Source: Mesorhizobium kowhaii (GTDB lineage Bacteria; Pseudomonadota; Alphaproteobacteria; Rhizobiales; Rhizobiaceae). From it: a stretch of DNA of 64,000 nucleotides. The position numbers were made by a program, and so were the translations under genes. The stretch spans positions 1 through 64,000 of the forward strand of contig NZ_MZXV01000037.1 in NCBI RefSeq assembly GCF_003253745.1, read 5' to 3'. The notes under the pieces were generated by a model, which was not told where the DNA came from, ran no database searches, and was given only the letters and a program-made list of their open reading frames with translations. Shown one piece after another: positions 54,834-64,000 of the stretch. How positions within the stretch are numbered: position 1 is the stretch's first letter; each line of letters begins with the position of its first letter.

Positions 54834-55949
54834 TTATGCTTCCGAGAACCGCGATTTCCTCCTAAAGCTCACACAGATGTGTTTGGCGGCAGCAAGGAAT
54901 TTATCCATCTGCTCTTTGGTGCCAATGCTGATGCGAATGCAGTTCTTCAAATATCTGTCAGGAAAGCTGGCGACAAGTATCTTCTGCTCTTTCAACGCTG
55001 CTTGCCAGCATGAGCCCTCCTGTCCCGCCGGCACACGGGCCAGCAAAAAGTTTGCGTGGGAGGGTGTTACGGAAAAGCCAAGTTGCAACAGCGCCAGGGT
55101 CACTCGCTGTCGTTCATGCTTGATGTGCTTGTGGTTCTCTTCGTAGGCGTGGCGATGCGCAAGGATGCTTTTCCCGACCGCCTGCCCGATCACGTTCATG
55201 TTGAAGACGTTCTGGATGTTGCGCAGCCTGCCAATGATTTCTGGATGACCGAAACCGAAGCCGACTCGCACGCCAGCGGCAGCATAGCTCTTCGAAAAAG
55301 TCCTCAAGATCAAAAGATTCGAATGTCTATTGAGGAGGCGCAGGGCATGGTCGGGTGCAAAGTCGACGTAGGCCTCGTCCAAGACGATCAAGCGATCTGC
55401 TAGCTCCACAAGGCGTTCGATTTCGGCGACCGGCACGAATGTTCCGGTCGGATTGTTCGGATTAGCCAACAGAATGAACTTCGCGTCTTTTGCGGGGCCG
55501 AACAGCAGTTTTTCTATCGGCAAGGAATGAGCTTCGCTCGATGCGATTTCGAGAAACTCTGCACCCTGCAACATGGCAAGTTTTCGGTTGAACGAAAATC
55601 CGGGCGACAGCATCGCCACTCTATCTCCTGGGGCGAGGAAAGCTCTGTAGATGAGTCCGAGCAGTTCCGACGAACCGTTGCCGGCAATCACCTGATCTTT
55701 GGAAAGTCCGTAAGCGTCGGAGGCAGCTTCCCTTAAGCTGAGGTTGTCGTCTTCCGGATAAAGATACTGGTGTTCGATCGCAGCAATCGCACTTTGCATT
55801 ACGCTCTTCGGCAACGGAAACGGGTTCTCGTTCGTATTTAGCTTAACGCAATTTGTATCCGTCGCTGGTCCGTTGGACGAGAGAGCATTTAACTGTCTGG
55901 CCACCTGCGAAAGAAGCGAAAGCACGGTTTTCAGTTTTGCATCGCACAT
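54834..55949 (-). CDS. HisC-like histidinol-phosphate aminotransferase family enzyme
   Basis: 371 aa, fold-type I PLP aminotransferase: CVKLNTNENPFPLPKSVMQS, YPEDDNLSLREAASDAYGLS, NGSSELLGLIYRAFLAPGDR, ANPNNPTGTFV, LIVLDEAYVDFA and the PLP lysine in RTFSKSYAAAGVRVG. A ribosome site (GGAGAAG) precedes the ATG. As the window has no other histidine genes and an LLM monooxygenase follows, a role in a specialised pathway is as likely as histidine synthesis. Confidence 0.87.
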   Translation of the reverse strand: MCDAKLKTVLSLLSQVARQLNALSSNGPATDTNCVKLNTNENPFPLPKSVMQSAIAAIEHQYLYPEDDNLSLREAASDAYGLSKDQVIAGNGSSELLGLIYRAFLAPGDRVAMLSPGFSFNRKLAMLQGAEFLEIASSEAHSLPIEKLLFGPAKDAKFILLANPNNPTGTFVPVAEIERLVELADRLIVLDEAYVDFAPDHALRLLNRHSNLLILRTFSKSYAAAGVRVGFGFGHPEIIGRLRNIQNVFNMNVIGQAVGKSILAHRHAYEENHKHIKHERQRVTLALLQLGFSVTPSHANFLLARVPAGQEGSCWQAALKEQKILVASFPDRYLKNCIRISIGTKEQMDKFLAAAKHICVSFRRKSRFSEA

Positions 55950-55999
55950 ATTCTTCTCCGTTTTTCAGTCCCGCAGGGGCATGCAGCATGAGGGCAATC

Positions 56000-57873
56000 G
56001 TCGACCGTGACTTGATCGACGTTCGGCTATGTCAGCGCTGCCTTCCCACCACCTTGGTTGGAAGCGCCGACCACGGCTTGGATTTGACACCGGGAAGCTG
56101 TCGAGAACCTGACGACGGCAACGTGTGGCCGACGGCCGATTCGGTGCAACAGACGCTGTGTCAACATCGCCTCGTGGCCAGACTTTGGCGTCTACTGCAG
56201 CATTGGCGCCATCACGAGTTCTCCAACCAGCAGCCGTTCTTCTGCCACATCGAAGCGGTCGAGACGGCAATCTGGCTGGCCGAGGTTGCGCGCGGGCGAA
56301 AGCAGTATGCGCACATCTTTCGCCACCTGCAGGAGGCCAATCGCGATGCAAACCCGGAACTCTTTCGCCTTGCCCTGAAGCTGGCGACGGGCGCCGGCAA
56401 GACGACTGTCGTGGCCATGCTGATCGCTTGGCAGTCGATCAACGCAGCACGGCAGCCGAACTCGTCGCTCTTCTCGCGAGGGTTCCTGCTGGTGGCCCCA
56501 GGCATCACGATCAAGGACCGGCTGCGCGTGCTGAATCCTTCAGACACGGACAATTACTACCGCATGCGCGAGCTCGTTCCGGCCGAACTGATGACCGACC
56601 TCGGCAAGGCCAAGATCGTTATTATCAACTACCACGCCTTCCAGCGCCGCAAGGCGCACGACCTCAACCCTGTCGGCGAACGGCTGATGCAGGGCGCACC
56701 GGCCGGCCGATCGAGAAGCAGGAGGCGAAGGCGAAACGCTCGCCCGCGCTTGCGGCGAGCTCCTTCACCTGAAGAACATCGTCGTCATCAACGACGAGGC
56801 GCACCATTGCTATCGCGAGCGGCAGGCACGGACGAGGAGTCGGAGGCGAAGGGCGAGGACAGGAAGGGGCAAAGAAGAACAACGAGGCCCGCGCCTTTGG
56901 ATTTCCGGGCTGGAGGCGCTGAAGCGCAGGGTCGGTCTGCGCGCCGTCTTCCTGCGCGGCTCGGACTACGAGGAGGGCACATTGGGTGGTGTCGGACTTC
57001 AGCCTCGTCGACGCAATCTAATGTGGCATCGTCAAGCTGCCGCGTGTGCCGGTCTCGGACAATGCCGTCAACGCCGAGGCGCCAGTCTACCGCAATTTGT
57101 GGGACCACATCGGCAAAGTCATGCCGAAAAAGGGTGCGGGCAAGTCCGGCGAACTCGACCCGCTTTCGATCCCCGCCCAGCTCCAGACCGCGCTGATCTC
57201 CCTCTTCAGCCACTACAAGACAGAATATGACGAATGGCAGCGCGTGCCCATTCCAGTGCCGCCGGTCTTCATCGTGGTCTGCAACAACACGGCAAGCTCC
57301 AAGCTGGTCTACGAATGGGTCTCCGGATGGCAACGCGGGGGCGAGCGCCAGATGCAGACCATCCATCATGGGCATCTCGAGCTGTTCAGCAATTACGAGG
57401 GACTCCGGTTTCCGCGAAATGGCTACGGGCGAGATCGAGCAGTTCCGCCGCGAGAAGCAGGGCGCGAAGGAGCGGCAGCCGAAAACATCTCGGACAGCGA
57501 GCTTCTGCGCGAGGTGATGAACACGGTCGGCCAGAAAGGTCGCGTCGCCTTCGGACTGAGGGTCCTACAGACCGACCCGACCGAGGCTGACACCAGCGCG
57601 AGCGGCTTCGCCGCCCACTACAATGTAAACGCTGGCGTCGCGACGGGACGGAGCAAGGCGCTAAGCCACTACAACGCCCACATATCGACGAAGCCTGTTT
57701 CGGGCTGGCACCTCCAGCCAGGACATATCTTCAAAGCCGGTCAGGAGATGTGGGTGCGTGCGCGCATTGCGGAACCGGAGCGCGACCTCATAGCGCCCAC
57801 ACCTCAAGGACGCCATCGACGTTTCGAAGCCGGACATGAACTTCGCAATGCGAAGTTGCCTGGAGCGTCTTGA
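56000..57873 (+). pseudogene. Type III restriction-type DEAD/DEAH helicase, decayed
   Basis: Pieces in several frames: WRHHEFSNQQPFFCHIEAVE then TAIWLAEVA, Walker A ALKLATGAGKTTVVAMLIAW, LVAPGITIKDRLRVLNPSD, IVIINYHAFQRRKAHDLNPV and NIVVINDEAHHCY (DEAH box, about 56771-56810); later VSDNAVNAEAPVYRNLWDHI, VPPVFIVVCNNTASSKLVYE. It corresponds to the BPTD_3080 family of Res-like restriction proteins. At least four frameshifts; no methyltransferase partner is seen. Confidence 0.75.
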
Positions 57874-57978
57874 GGAATGCATCTCCGAAATCCCGGAGAA
57901 ACACAGGCGTTAGCGAAAGCTTTGTCGCCCTCAATGCTTGTAGCCGAACATCATCTCTCCCCTGCGGTTATTCGATCC

Positions 57979-58482
57979 TCAGAAAATGCGGAATGGAAGG
58001 CGGTCCAGCCAGGCGCGAATGGCTGGCCCCAGCACCAAGTTCAGCCGGCTTTGCAGTCCTGTACAAGGATTCCGAAGGCCACCTGTTGCCCGCGTCGTCA
58101 GCAGATCGTAGATCAAATTCCACATCAGTTCGGCCATCTCCCCAGCCTCTTCCCCGGTCATCTGATCGAGCGTGGCATGCAGATGACCCTGCTGCGGATT
58201 GCTCGCCTTCACGGCGGTAAGCCGCGACATGATCTCTTGTACCGCGCTGCCATTTCATGACTGTTAAGTGCTTGCTTGGACAGGGTGGAATGACATGTAC
58301 GCGCCTTCCAGCCGTTTGCGGATGTCGCCGAGCGACACCAGGCTGGACATGGCGATCGCGAATCTCTCACGGGCATACTCTTGTCCCATCTTCTTTCCTT
58401 TCGACCTGGAGCGTCGCCGTAGCATGGCAACCATCTCTTGCATCCGGCGCTCGGCGTCACGCGATCGATGGATGATCGCCAA
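57979..58482 (-). pseudogene. Conserved hypothetical, frameshifted
   Basis: Two minus-strand frames fit one protein of about 165 aa: MAIIHRSRDAERRMQEMVAM with YARERFAIAMSSLVSLGDIR then KRLEGAYMSFHPVQ; and after a shift near 58250 MSRLTAVKASNPQQGHLHAT, LDQMTGEEAGEMAELMWNLI. Helical, no membrane segment. I recall similar hypothetical proteins in rhizobia but no function. Confidence 0.45.
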
Positions 58483-58601
58483 CAGCGACGCCAGGCCGTC
58501 GGCAGGCGGGTAGACAATCGTCTGAGGCCGGTCTACCGCTGACCCGCTGCCCCGCGCCCGGTTATTCTCGTCCTTGCGATCCCCCTGAAAGAGTAGCTCC
58601 G

Positions 58602-60188
58602 ATGCTTCCTCCCCAACTCAGCCGCCGCGATCTCCTGACCATGATCGGCGCGCTTGCCGGCAGTGAGGCCATGTATCAGGCCATGACGACCCTGGGCTTC
58701 GCGCAGGAGTCGCCCTACAAGGGTCCGATCAAGCTGGACGGCGATCCGAAAGGGGCTTCCGTTCTCGTACTCGGCGGCGGACTGGCCGGCATGGTCGCTG
58801 CGTACGAGCTCAGCAAGGTCGGCTACAAGGTGCAGGTTCTGGAGTACAGGGAAAAAGCCGGCGGTCGCTGCTGGTCGCTGCGTGGCGGCGACAATTACAC
58901 CGAGCTCGGCGGCTTCGAGCAGGAATGCAAGTTCGACGAGGGTCTTTATATCAATCCCGGCCCGTGGCGTATCCCTTACCATCACCATGCCGTGCTGGAT
59001 TACTGCAAGCGGCTCGGCGTCAAACTCGAGGCGTTCGTGCAGGTGAACCACAACGCCTACTTGCATTCGGTCAAGGCGTTCGAAGGCAAGCCGCAGCGCT
59101 ACCGCCATGTCAGCGCGGATTTCAACGGCCATGTCGCCGAGCTGCTTTCCAAGGTGACGAAGCAGGGTGGACTCGACCAGGCGGTCTCGACGGAGGACCG
59201 GGAGAAGCTGCTGGAAGCGTTGCAGAGCTGGGGCGCGCTTGACGAAAACTACGCTTACGTCGCTGGCACTCACAGCAGCGAGCGGCGAGGCTTTGATATT
59301 GAACCGGGCGGCGGCCAGATGCCGCTGGCCAAGCCATCGCAGCCGATAGGGCTCTCCGACATCGTGCAATCCGGCCTGTGGAGCAGCCTTAGCACTGGCA
59401 GTCTCTATGACTTCCAGACCACGATGCTGCAGCCGGTCGGCGGCATGGACATGATAGCCAGGGCGTTCGAGAGGGAAGTCGGCAGCCTTACCAAATACAA
59501 CGTGAAGGTCACGGAGATCGACCAGGACGACGAAAGCGTCACCATCCGCTACGAGGATGCGCGAAAGGGCGGCGAGGCGCAGACCGCCACCGCTGACTGG
59601 TGTATCTGCACCGTGCCGTTCTCCGTGCTCAGCCAGATCAAAACCAAGGTGTCGACCAAAACGAAGGCGGCGATTGACAACCTGCCTTACGGTGCCGCGA
59701 TCAAGGTGGGATTGCAGTTCAAGCGCCGCTTTTGGGAAGAGGACGAACACATCTACGGCGGCATCACCTATACCGACCTGCCCAACACGCTGATCTCCTA
59801 TCCCAGCACCGACTATCACAGCCCGGGCAAGGGCGTGCTGCTCGGCGCCTTTTCATTGGAGGCCTGGGCTTACGAGTTCACGTCGCTGCCGCCGGAAGAG
59901 CGCATCCAGAAGGCGCTGGAGTACGGGGCTCAGATCCATCCGCAATACAAAGACGAGTTCGACAACGGCGTTGCCGTCGGCTGGCACCGCGTGCCATGGA
60001 CGCTCGGCTGCTATGGCGAATGGACCGAGGAGAAGCGCAAGGAACACTATCATGCGGCAAGCTCGATCGACGGGCGCATCGCCATGGCCGGCGAGCACAT
60101 CTCCTACATGCCGGCCTGGATGGAAGGAGCGATCCTGTCTTCGCTCGATGCGATCGGGCGTCTCCACCAACGCGTGGTCAGCGGCTGA
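58602..60188 (+). CDS. Tat-exported flavin amine oxidase/dehydrogenase
   Basis: 528 aa. A twin-arginine signal (LSRRDLLTMIGALAGSEAMY) sends the folded flavoprotein to the periplasm. FAD-binding motif VLVLGGGLAGMVAAYEL (about 50-66), then EYREKAGGRCWSLRGG; C-terminal FAD loop IDGRIAMAGEHISYMPAWME with the GAILSSLDA helix typical of monoamine/L-amino-acid oxidases. The c-type cytochrome gene follows by 51 bases, suggesting electrons go to cytochrome c rather than O2, as shown for the nicotine-degrading flavoenzyme NicA2. Substrate unknown. Confidence 0.87.
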   Translation: MLPPQLSRRDLLTMIGALAGSEAMYQAMTTLGFAQESPYKGPIKLDGDPKGASVLVLGGGLAGMVAAYELSKVGYKVQVLEYREKAGGRCWSLRGGDNYTELGGFEQECKFDEGLYINPGPWRIPYHHHAVLDYCKRLGVKLEAFVQVNHNAYLHSVKAFEGKPQRYRHVSADFNGHVAELLSKVTKQGGLDQAVSTEDREKLLEALQSWGALDENYAYVAGTHSSERRGFDIEPGGGQMPLAKPSQPIGLSDIVQSGLWSSLSTGSLYDFQTTMLQPVGGMDMIARAFEREVGSLTKYNVKVTEIDQDDESVTIRYEDARKGGEAQTATADWCICTVPFSVLSQIKTKVSTKTKAAIDNLPYGAAIKVGLQFKRRFWEEDEHIYGGITYTDLPNTLISYPSTDYHSPGKGVLLGAFSLEAWAYEFTSLPPEERIQKALEYGAQIHPQYKDEFDNGVAVGWHRVPWTLGCYGEWTEEKRKEHYHAASSIDGRIAMAGEHISYMPAWMEGAILSSLDAIGRLHQRVVSG

Positions 60189-60239
60189 CGGCCCGCCGCC
60201 AGCCAGCTCGCCCTGACCGCAATCTGGAGACTTTTGGAC

Positions 60240-60644
60240 ATGAATCGGATCACCTCTTTCGCCGCCACCGTTGCCGTTGCGGCTTTCGCTGCGTTTCCTG
60301 TTTTTGGGCAATCGTCCGACTCGACCGGTTTTGGCGATGCCTCGAAGATCCAATCCAGAGATGGCGCCGGGATTTACGCGGCGATCTGCCGGGGTTGCCA
60401 CATGCCGGAAGGCGTCGGCGCGGTCGGGGCCGGCAAATATCCGGCGCTCGCGAAGAACGAGAAGCTCGAAGCGGGCGCTTATCCGGTCGTCATGGTGGTC
60501 AAGGGTCAGAAGGCGATGCCGCCGCTCGGCTCCTATCTCGATGACGAGCAGGTGACGGCCGTGGTTAATTACATCCGTACCAATTTCGGCAACAACTACA
60601 CGGATGCGGTGACTGTCGAAGACGTGCAGGCGGCGCGCCCGTAA
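60240..60644 (+). CDS. Periplasmic cytochrome c, partner of the amine oxidase
   Basis: 134 aa with a Sec signal peptide (ITSFAATVAVAAFAAFPVFG) and one haem site CRGCH at about 56-60; the distal methionine is in KAMPPLGSYLDDEQ. Small class I cytochrome c. Proximity to the amine oxidase gene suggests it is the direct electron acceptor, delivering electrons to the respiratory chain. Confidence 0.87.
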   Translation: MNRITSFAATVAVAAFAAFPVFGQSSDSTGFGDASKIQSRDGAGIYAAICRGCHMPEGVGAVGAGKYPALAKNEKLEAGAYPVVMVVKGQKAMPPLGSYLDDEQVTAVVNYIRTNFGNNYTDAVTVEDVQAARP

Positions 60645-60734
60645 ACCCGGCCTGAAAGGTCATTGCAGGCGCATTACCGGCGGGCGCACGCTGACCTTCC
60701 TAGGCTCCGCGGCTATCTCGAACAGGAGTTGGTG

Positions 60735-60856
60735 CCGCTACGCTCTAAACTCCAGGCCACGAAAGCACTGGGCTGGAAAACGCCCGCTGAGGCGCTTGAC
60801 GAGTGGTTGCGGTAGGTCAAACAGATTGGTGTTGCGACGACCGGCCTGAATCCGCC
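60735..60856 (+). mobile_element. IS30 right-end remnant
   Basis: The last codons of an IS30 transposase (LQATKALGWKTPAEALDEWL then R and TAG at 60813-60815) and a terminal repeat GGTGTTGCGACGACCGGCCT to 60856, nearly the same as the right end of the intact IS30 at 52441-52468. The rest of the element is missing. Confidence 0.7.
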
Positions 60857-60899
60857 CAATTTTCGTGCGCTGCCCATTCCGGTCTTCTCAACCTGCACG

Positions 60900-61150
60900 G
60901 CACCCAGCCAAGCATGAGCCGCGTTGGCACTACGACAATGCGAGGCGGAAAGCTTCATGAAAACAATGAAGCAGGGAGTAGTGCAGGTCCTCAAGGACCC
61001 GGCCGACGCCCACCTAAAGGATCGGGACCTTCATCGAAACCATCTACAATCAGCAGCGGTTGCACTCGGCGCTCGACTATTAACCGCGGACTCGATGCCC
61101 TGTCAGCTATGCCTTCGGCTCCAACGTGCATATGTCGATTGGCTAAAGTA
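60900..61150 (+). pseudogene. IS3-family transposase C-terminal scrap
   Basis: Mixed frames read YDNA, ESFMKTMKQGVVQVLKDPAD, then FIETIYNQQRLHSALDY with in-frame stop, matching the end of IS3 OrfB proteins. A relic. Confidence 0.6.
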
Positions 61151-61448
61151 ATGGAACGTCCAATAGACATTGCCAGAACCTAAACAGACCCATCAGACCT
61201 TTGCGTGTTGGGTACAAGACTTTGGTCCTGCCGTCTTCTAGTGAGGAAGAACGGAAGTGACTCGACACGAAATAGGGCCGCTTTGCATCAGGTCAAGGCG
61301 TCGGATGACTCTAGCTGGCGTTGGCCGGTGCCCATAGACAAGCGTTGGGGTAAAGGCGCTGGCCAAGCGGACAGCAGGTCCGCCGCAGGGACAAGCTAAT
61401 ATACTGAAGGCCGTTTCATAGATTTTTGCCAACACTTCACAGGCAGCC
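61151..61448. other. Spacer, nothing recognised
   Basis: About 300 bases of IS debris border; no gene or repeat seen. Confidence 0.4.
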
Positions 61449-62213
61449 CTAGTGCAGGCCGAACTCCCGCAGCAATTCTTCGCGGTAGCGCACGAAGTGG
61501 CTTTCGCTGCGCTCGCGCGGCCGCGGCAGGTCGACGGTGATCAGCCCCGCCGCGCCGCCCTTCTCCTTGGGCAGGATCAGGACGCGGTCGGCGAGATAGA
61601 TCGCCTCCTCCAGATCATGGGTGACCATGACCATGGTGACGTTCTCTTCATTCCAGATGCGCGCCAGTTCCTCCTGCATGGAAATCTTAGTCATGGCGTC
61701 TAGGGCGCCGAGCGGTTCGTCGAGCAGCAGGATCTCGGGCTGCACTGTCAAGGCGCGGGCAATGCCGACACGCTGCGCCATGCCGCCGGAAAGCTGGCTC
61801 GTGAATTCGCTGAGGCCTACCAGCGCGGTGTAAAAGCGCGCCCGCTCCTCGGCTTCCGCCTTCCCCAGCCCGCGCACTTCGAGACCGAACGCGACGTTGC
61901 CGAGCACGGTCAGCCAGGGCAGCAGCCGCGGTTCCTGGAAGATTACCGCCCGCTCCGCGCCAACGCCCTGGACTTGCTCGCCGTCGATCGCGACAGCGCC
62001 GCCGTCCGCGGTCTCCAGCCCGGCGAGGATGCGCAGCAGCGTCGTTTTGCCGGATCCGCTGGCGCCGACGATGACCAGGCATTCGCCGGAGCGGATGTCG
62101 AGGTTGAGCGAGCGGAGCACGGGAAGCCGGCGCCCGCCGTGGCTGAAGGACTTCGACAGATCGCGTATCGTGACCTCACCGCCGCGTGTGGTAACCATGG
62201 ACTGCGCCTCCAA
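61449..62213 (-). CDS. ABC transporter ATPase (SsuB/TauB/NrtD type)
   Basis: 254 aa. Walker A VIVGASGSGKTTLLRILAG, Q-loop FQEPRLLPWLTV, signature LSGGMAQRVGIARAL, Walker B ILLLDEPLGALDAMT, H-loop MVTHDLEEAIYLADRV. This is the nitrate/sulfonate/taurine importer class. Start ATG 62213, four bases beyond the stop of the binding-protein gene, so one operon running leftwards. The ATPase is intact while the binding protein and permease are frameshifted. Confidence 0.9.
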   Translation of the reverse strand: MEAQSMVTTRGGEVTIRDLSKSFSHGGRRLPVLRSLNLDIRSGECLVIVGASGSGKTTLLRILAGLETADGGAVAIDGEQVQGVGAERAVIFQEPRLLPWLTVLGNVAFGLEVRGLGKAEAEERARFYTALVGLSEFTSQLSGGMAQRVGIARALTVQPEILLLDEPLGALDAMTKISMQEELARIWNEENVTMVMVTHDLEEAIYLADRVLILPKEKGGAAGLITVDLPRPRERSESHFVRYREELLREFGLH

Positions 62214-62216
62214 TGC

Positions 62217-63214
62217 TCAATTGGTCTTGGTTTCGCCCGCGCGGTAGAGGATGTCGGCAGCCTTGAGCTTGCCTTTCGGCAAGCGGCCGTCACGCTCCAG
62301 GATGCTCACCCAGAAGTCGATGTCTTGGTCGGTCGCCGCCGCCTTTTCGCGCAAGCCAAAGCCCGTCCAATAGCGCGCCAGTTCGCCGTTTTCGCCGCGC
62401 TTGTTCAGGATGTCGGCCAGCACCTTGCGCGCCTCGTCGGGGTTCTGCCTCGACCAGTCGGCGGCACGTGCCGACTGGTCGACGAAGTTGCGGGCGGCAT
62501 CCGGATTGGCCGCGATGAAATCCCGCCGCAGCACGACGAAGCCGCCGGCGATCTCGCCCAGCACATCGGTGTCGTTAAACACACCGCGCACGCCGCCATT
62601 GGCGACCAGCGCGCCGGCGAAGGTCGCCTGCCAGTAGCCGAGCCCCGCGATATCGACCTGACGCGAGCGTAGGGTCTGCTCGAGCTGCGGCCCGGGCACC
62701 ACGACCAGCTTTGCCGCATCCGGCGGCAGGCCAACGCTGTGCAGCGCCTCGCGCACCGTGTAGTCGAGATGGGCGCCGAGCGTGTTGACGGAGATGGTCT
62801 TGCCGGCGATGTCGGCGATCGATTTGATCGGGCTGTCTTCAAGCACGTAGAAGACGCTTTTCACGTCCTTGTTGATGCCGTTGCTCGGATAGGCGGCAAC
62901 GAAGTCATTGCCGCCTGCGATCGAGTTGATCACCGCCGGCGTAGCGGCCGACCCCGATCGACAGTGCCGGAGGCGAGCGCGAACAACGATTCAGGACCGC
63001 CACCGACATAGCCGACATTCTCGAGCTCGATGCCGAGGCCCTTGAAATAGCCGAGCTCGTCGGCGAGCTCATGCGGGGAGATGCCGCCGCGGCCGGCGAG
63101 ATAGCGTATCTTGACGGAAGCAGCTTGCGACTTGGCGATCGCAGGCAACCCGGCGGCGATGAGGCCGGCGGCAAGCGGTGCGCCGGCTAGCAGGGAACGG
63201 CGAGTGATTTTCAT
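62217..63214 (-). pseudogene. SsuA-type substrate-binding protein, frameshifted
   Basis: Begins with a twin-arginine-type signal (MKITRRSLLAGAPLAAGLIA) and IRYLAGRGGISPHELADELG then YFKGLGIELENVGYVGGGPE. A one-base change near 62945 shifts the frame after ASGTVD; the continuation AATPAVINSIAGGNDF runs intact to ADILYRAGETKTN. Periplasmic binding protein of an ABC importer for sulfonates, nitrate or a related organic compound. A single error, so sequencing artefact is possible. Confidence 0.85.
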
Positions 63215-63269
63215 GATCGGGTCTTTCCTGGGATTGAGAAAGGGCTGTCCTGAATTGAGTGGCGGCTGG

Positions 63270-64000
63270 TCAGCCTGCGGTATTGCTCCAGCGGCAGAGC
63301 CGCCGCTGCAGGCTGACCAGCGCCTGGTTGGCGATCAGGCCGAGTGCCGCGAGGATGACGATGCCGCGAACATCAGCGGGATCTGGAAGTTGTACTGCGC
63401 GTTCATCACCTGGAAGCCGATGCCCTTGTTGGCGCCGATCATTTTTCGGAAGCGATCAGCAACAGCAGGGCCGTGGTGGCGCTGAGCCTCAAGCCCACGA
63501 AGATCGAGGGCACGGCACCCGGCAACACGACGCGGCGGAACACGGTCAGCCGCGCAGCGCCATAGACCCGGGCCATTTCGAGCAGTTTCGGATCGACTTC
63601 CTTGACGCCGCTGGTGGTGTTGAGCAGCAGCGGAAACAAGGTCGCCCAGAAGATGACGAAGATCTTTGAGGTTTCACCCAGCCCCAGCAGCAGGATGAAC
63701 ACCGGGTAGAGCGCCAGCGCGGAGGTCTGCCGGAAAACCTGCAGGATCGGATCGAGCGCGGTTTCGACGGCGCGCACCTGGCCCATGAACAGGCCGAGCG
63801 GAATGGCGACCGCGACGGCGGCTGCGAAGGCAATGCCGGCACGTTGCAGGCTGATGGCGATGTCGCCGAGCAAGGCACCGCCGGCGAGCCCCTTCCACAG
63901 AGCGCCAACGATCATGTCGATCGGCGGCAGCACGGCGGCATTGACCCACCCGACGCTGCTTGCCAGCTGCCAGAACGCCAGGAACGCCAGAAGAACGCCG
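63270..64000 (-). pseudogene. SsuC-type ABC permease, frameshifted and cut by the window end
   Basis: From the window edge: FLAFWQLASSVGWVNAAVLP, then ISLQRAGIAFAAAVAVAIPL, the EAA-like region ETSKIFVIFWATLFPLLLNT and GAARLTVFRRVVLPGAVPSI. An insertion near 63441 (SEK then stop, where SEMIGANKGIGF is expected) and a deletion near 63370 break the last two membrane segments; the natural end is at 63270-63272. The N-terminus lies outside the window. Confidence 0.82.

Noticed and set aside
58533..59819. A 428-codon minus-strand open frame
   Set aside because: Antisense shadow of the amine oxidase gene.
1..64000. CRISPR array or prophage
   Set aside because: No regularly spaced short repeats, no cas genes and no phage structural genes were seen; the repeats present are IS ends and one duplicated block.

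Overview
The window looks like part of a rhizobial symbiosis island, most likely from Mesorhizobium or a close relative. It carries Nod-factor decoration genes (nodJ 3' end, nodZ, noeK, noeJ, nolK, noeI-like, noeL), six nod-box-like promoters, the type III secretion regulator ttsI, an alpha-carbonic anhydrase of the kind known from the M. loti island, two NifA/RpoN-type promoters, and a dense litter of insertion sequences and broken genes. The species assignment is inference; no rRNA or full tRNA gene is visible.

Layout. 1-5.2 kb: nodJ tail, nodZ, noeK and noeJ on one strand, probably one transcript starting upstream of the window. 5.3-7.7 kb: an imuB remnant interrupted by a frameshifted IS110-family element, followed by a short transposase-less relative. 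7.8-9.1 kb: nod box and nolK. 9.8-14.2 kb: a degenerate nod box, a NodO-like RTX protein and its own type I exporter (ABC protein and HlyD-type adaptor). 15.05-16.1 kb: nod box and an FkbM-type methyltransferase (noeI-like). 16.4-17.2 kb: the 3' end of a group II intron inside an IS630 remnant. 17.2-28.9 kb: a partly duplicated block with a thioredoxin/TlpA-like gene under a NifA/RpoN-type promoter, an M16 peptidase under a second one but carrying an amber codon, a BI-1 membrane protein, decayed FMO and SSADH genes, a groES stub and an orphan gltD. 29.5-37 kb: a decayed hipBA, an intact hipBA with a palindromic operator, IS481 and IS21 debris, a truncated LLM oxidoreductase and a broken double-SDR gene. 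37.6-40.8 kb: nod box and noeL, a NolR-like ArsR regulator and a methyltransferase. 41-44.3 kb: a porin pseudogene, a Fic remnant and a dead second copy of the nod box/nodO unit. 44.3-48.4 kb: alpha-carbonic anhydrase, tts-box-like sites, nod box, intact ttsI and a doubly broken rhcC2. 48.4-53.4 kb: an IS21 fragment next to a CYP114/ferredoxin remnant of the gibberellin operon, an intact IS110/IS1111 element, and an IS3 element interrupted by an intact IS30. 53.7-56 kb: LLM oxidoreductase and HisC-like aminotransferase. 56-58.5 kb: decayed restriction helicase and a frameshifted hypothetical. 58.6-60.6 kb: Tat-exported amine oxidase plus cytochrome c. 61.4-64 kb: sulfonate/nitrate-type ABC importer with broken binding protein and permease.

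How it fits together. noeJ and noeK would supply GDP-mannose, noeL and nolK convert it to GDP-fucose, nodZ transfers fucose to the Nod-factor backbone and the noeI-like enzyme would 2-O-methylate that fucose. nolK, noeI-like and noeL each sit behind a separate nod box. NodD-flavonoid control therefore appears to drive Nod-factor fucosylation, a NodO-like type I secretion unit, and ttsI, whose type III apparatus looks dead or displaced here.
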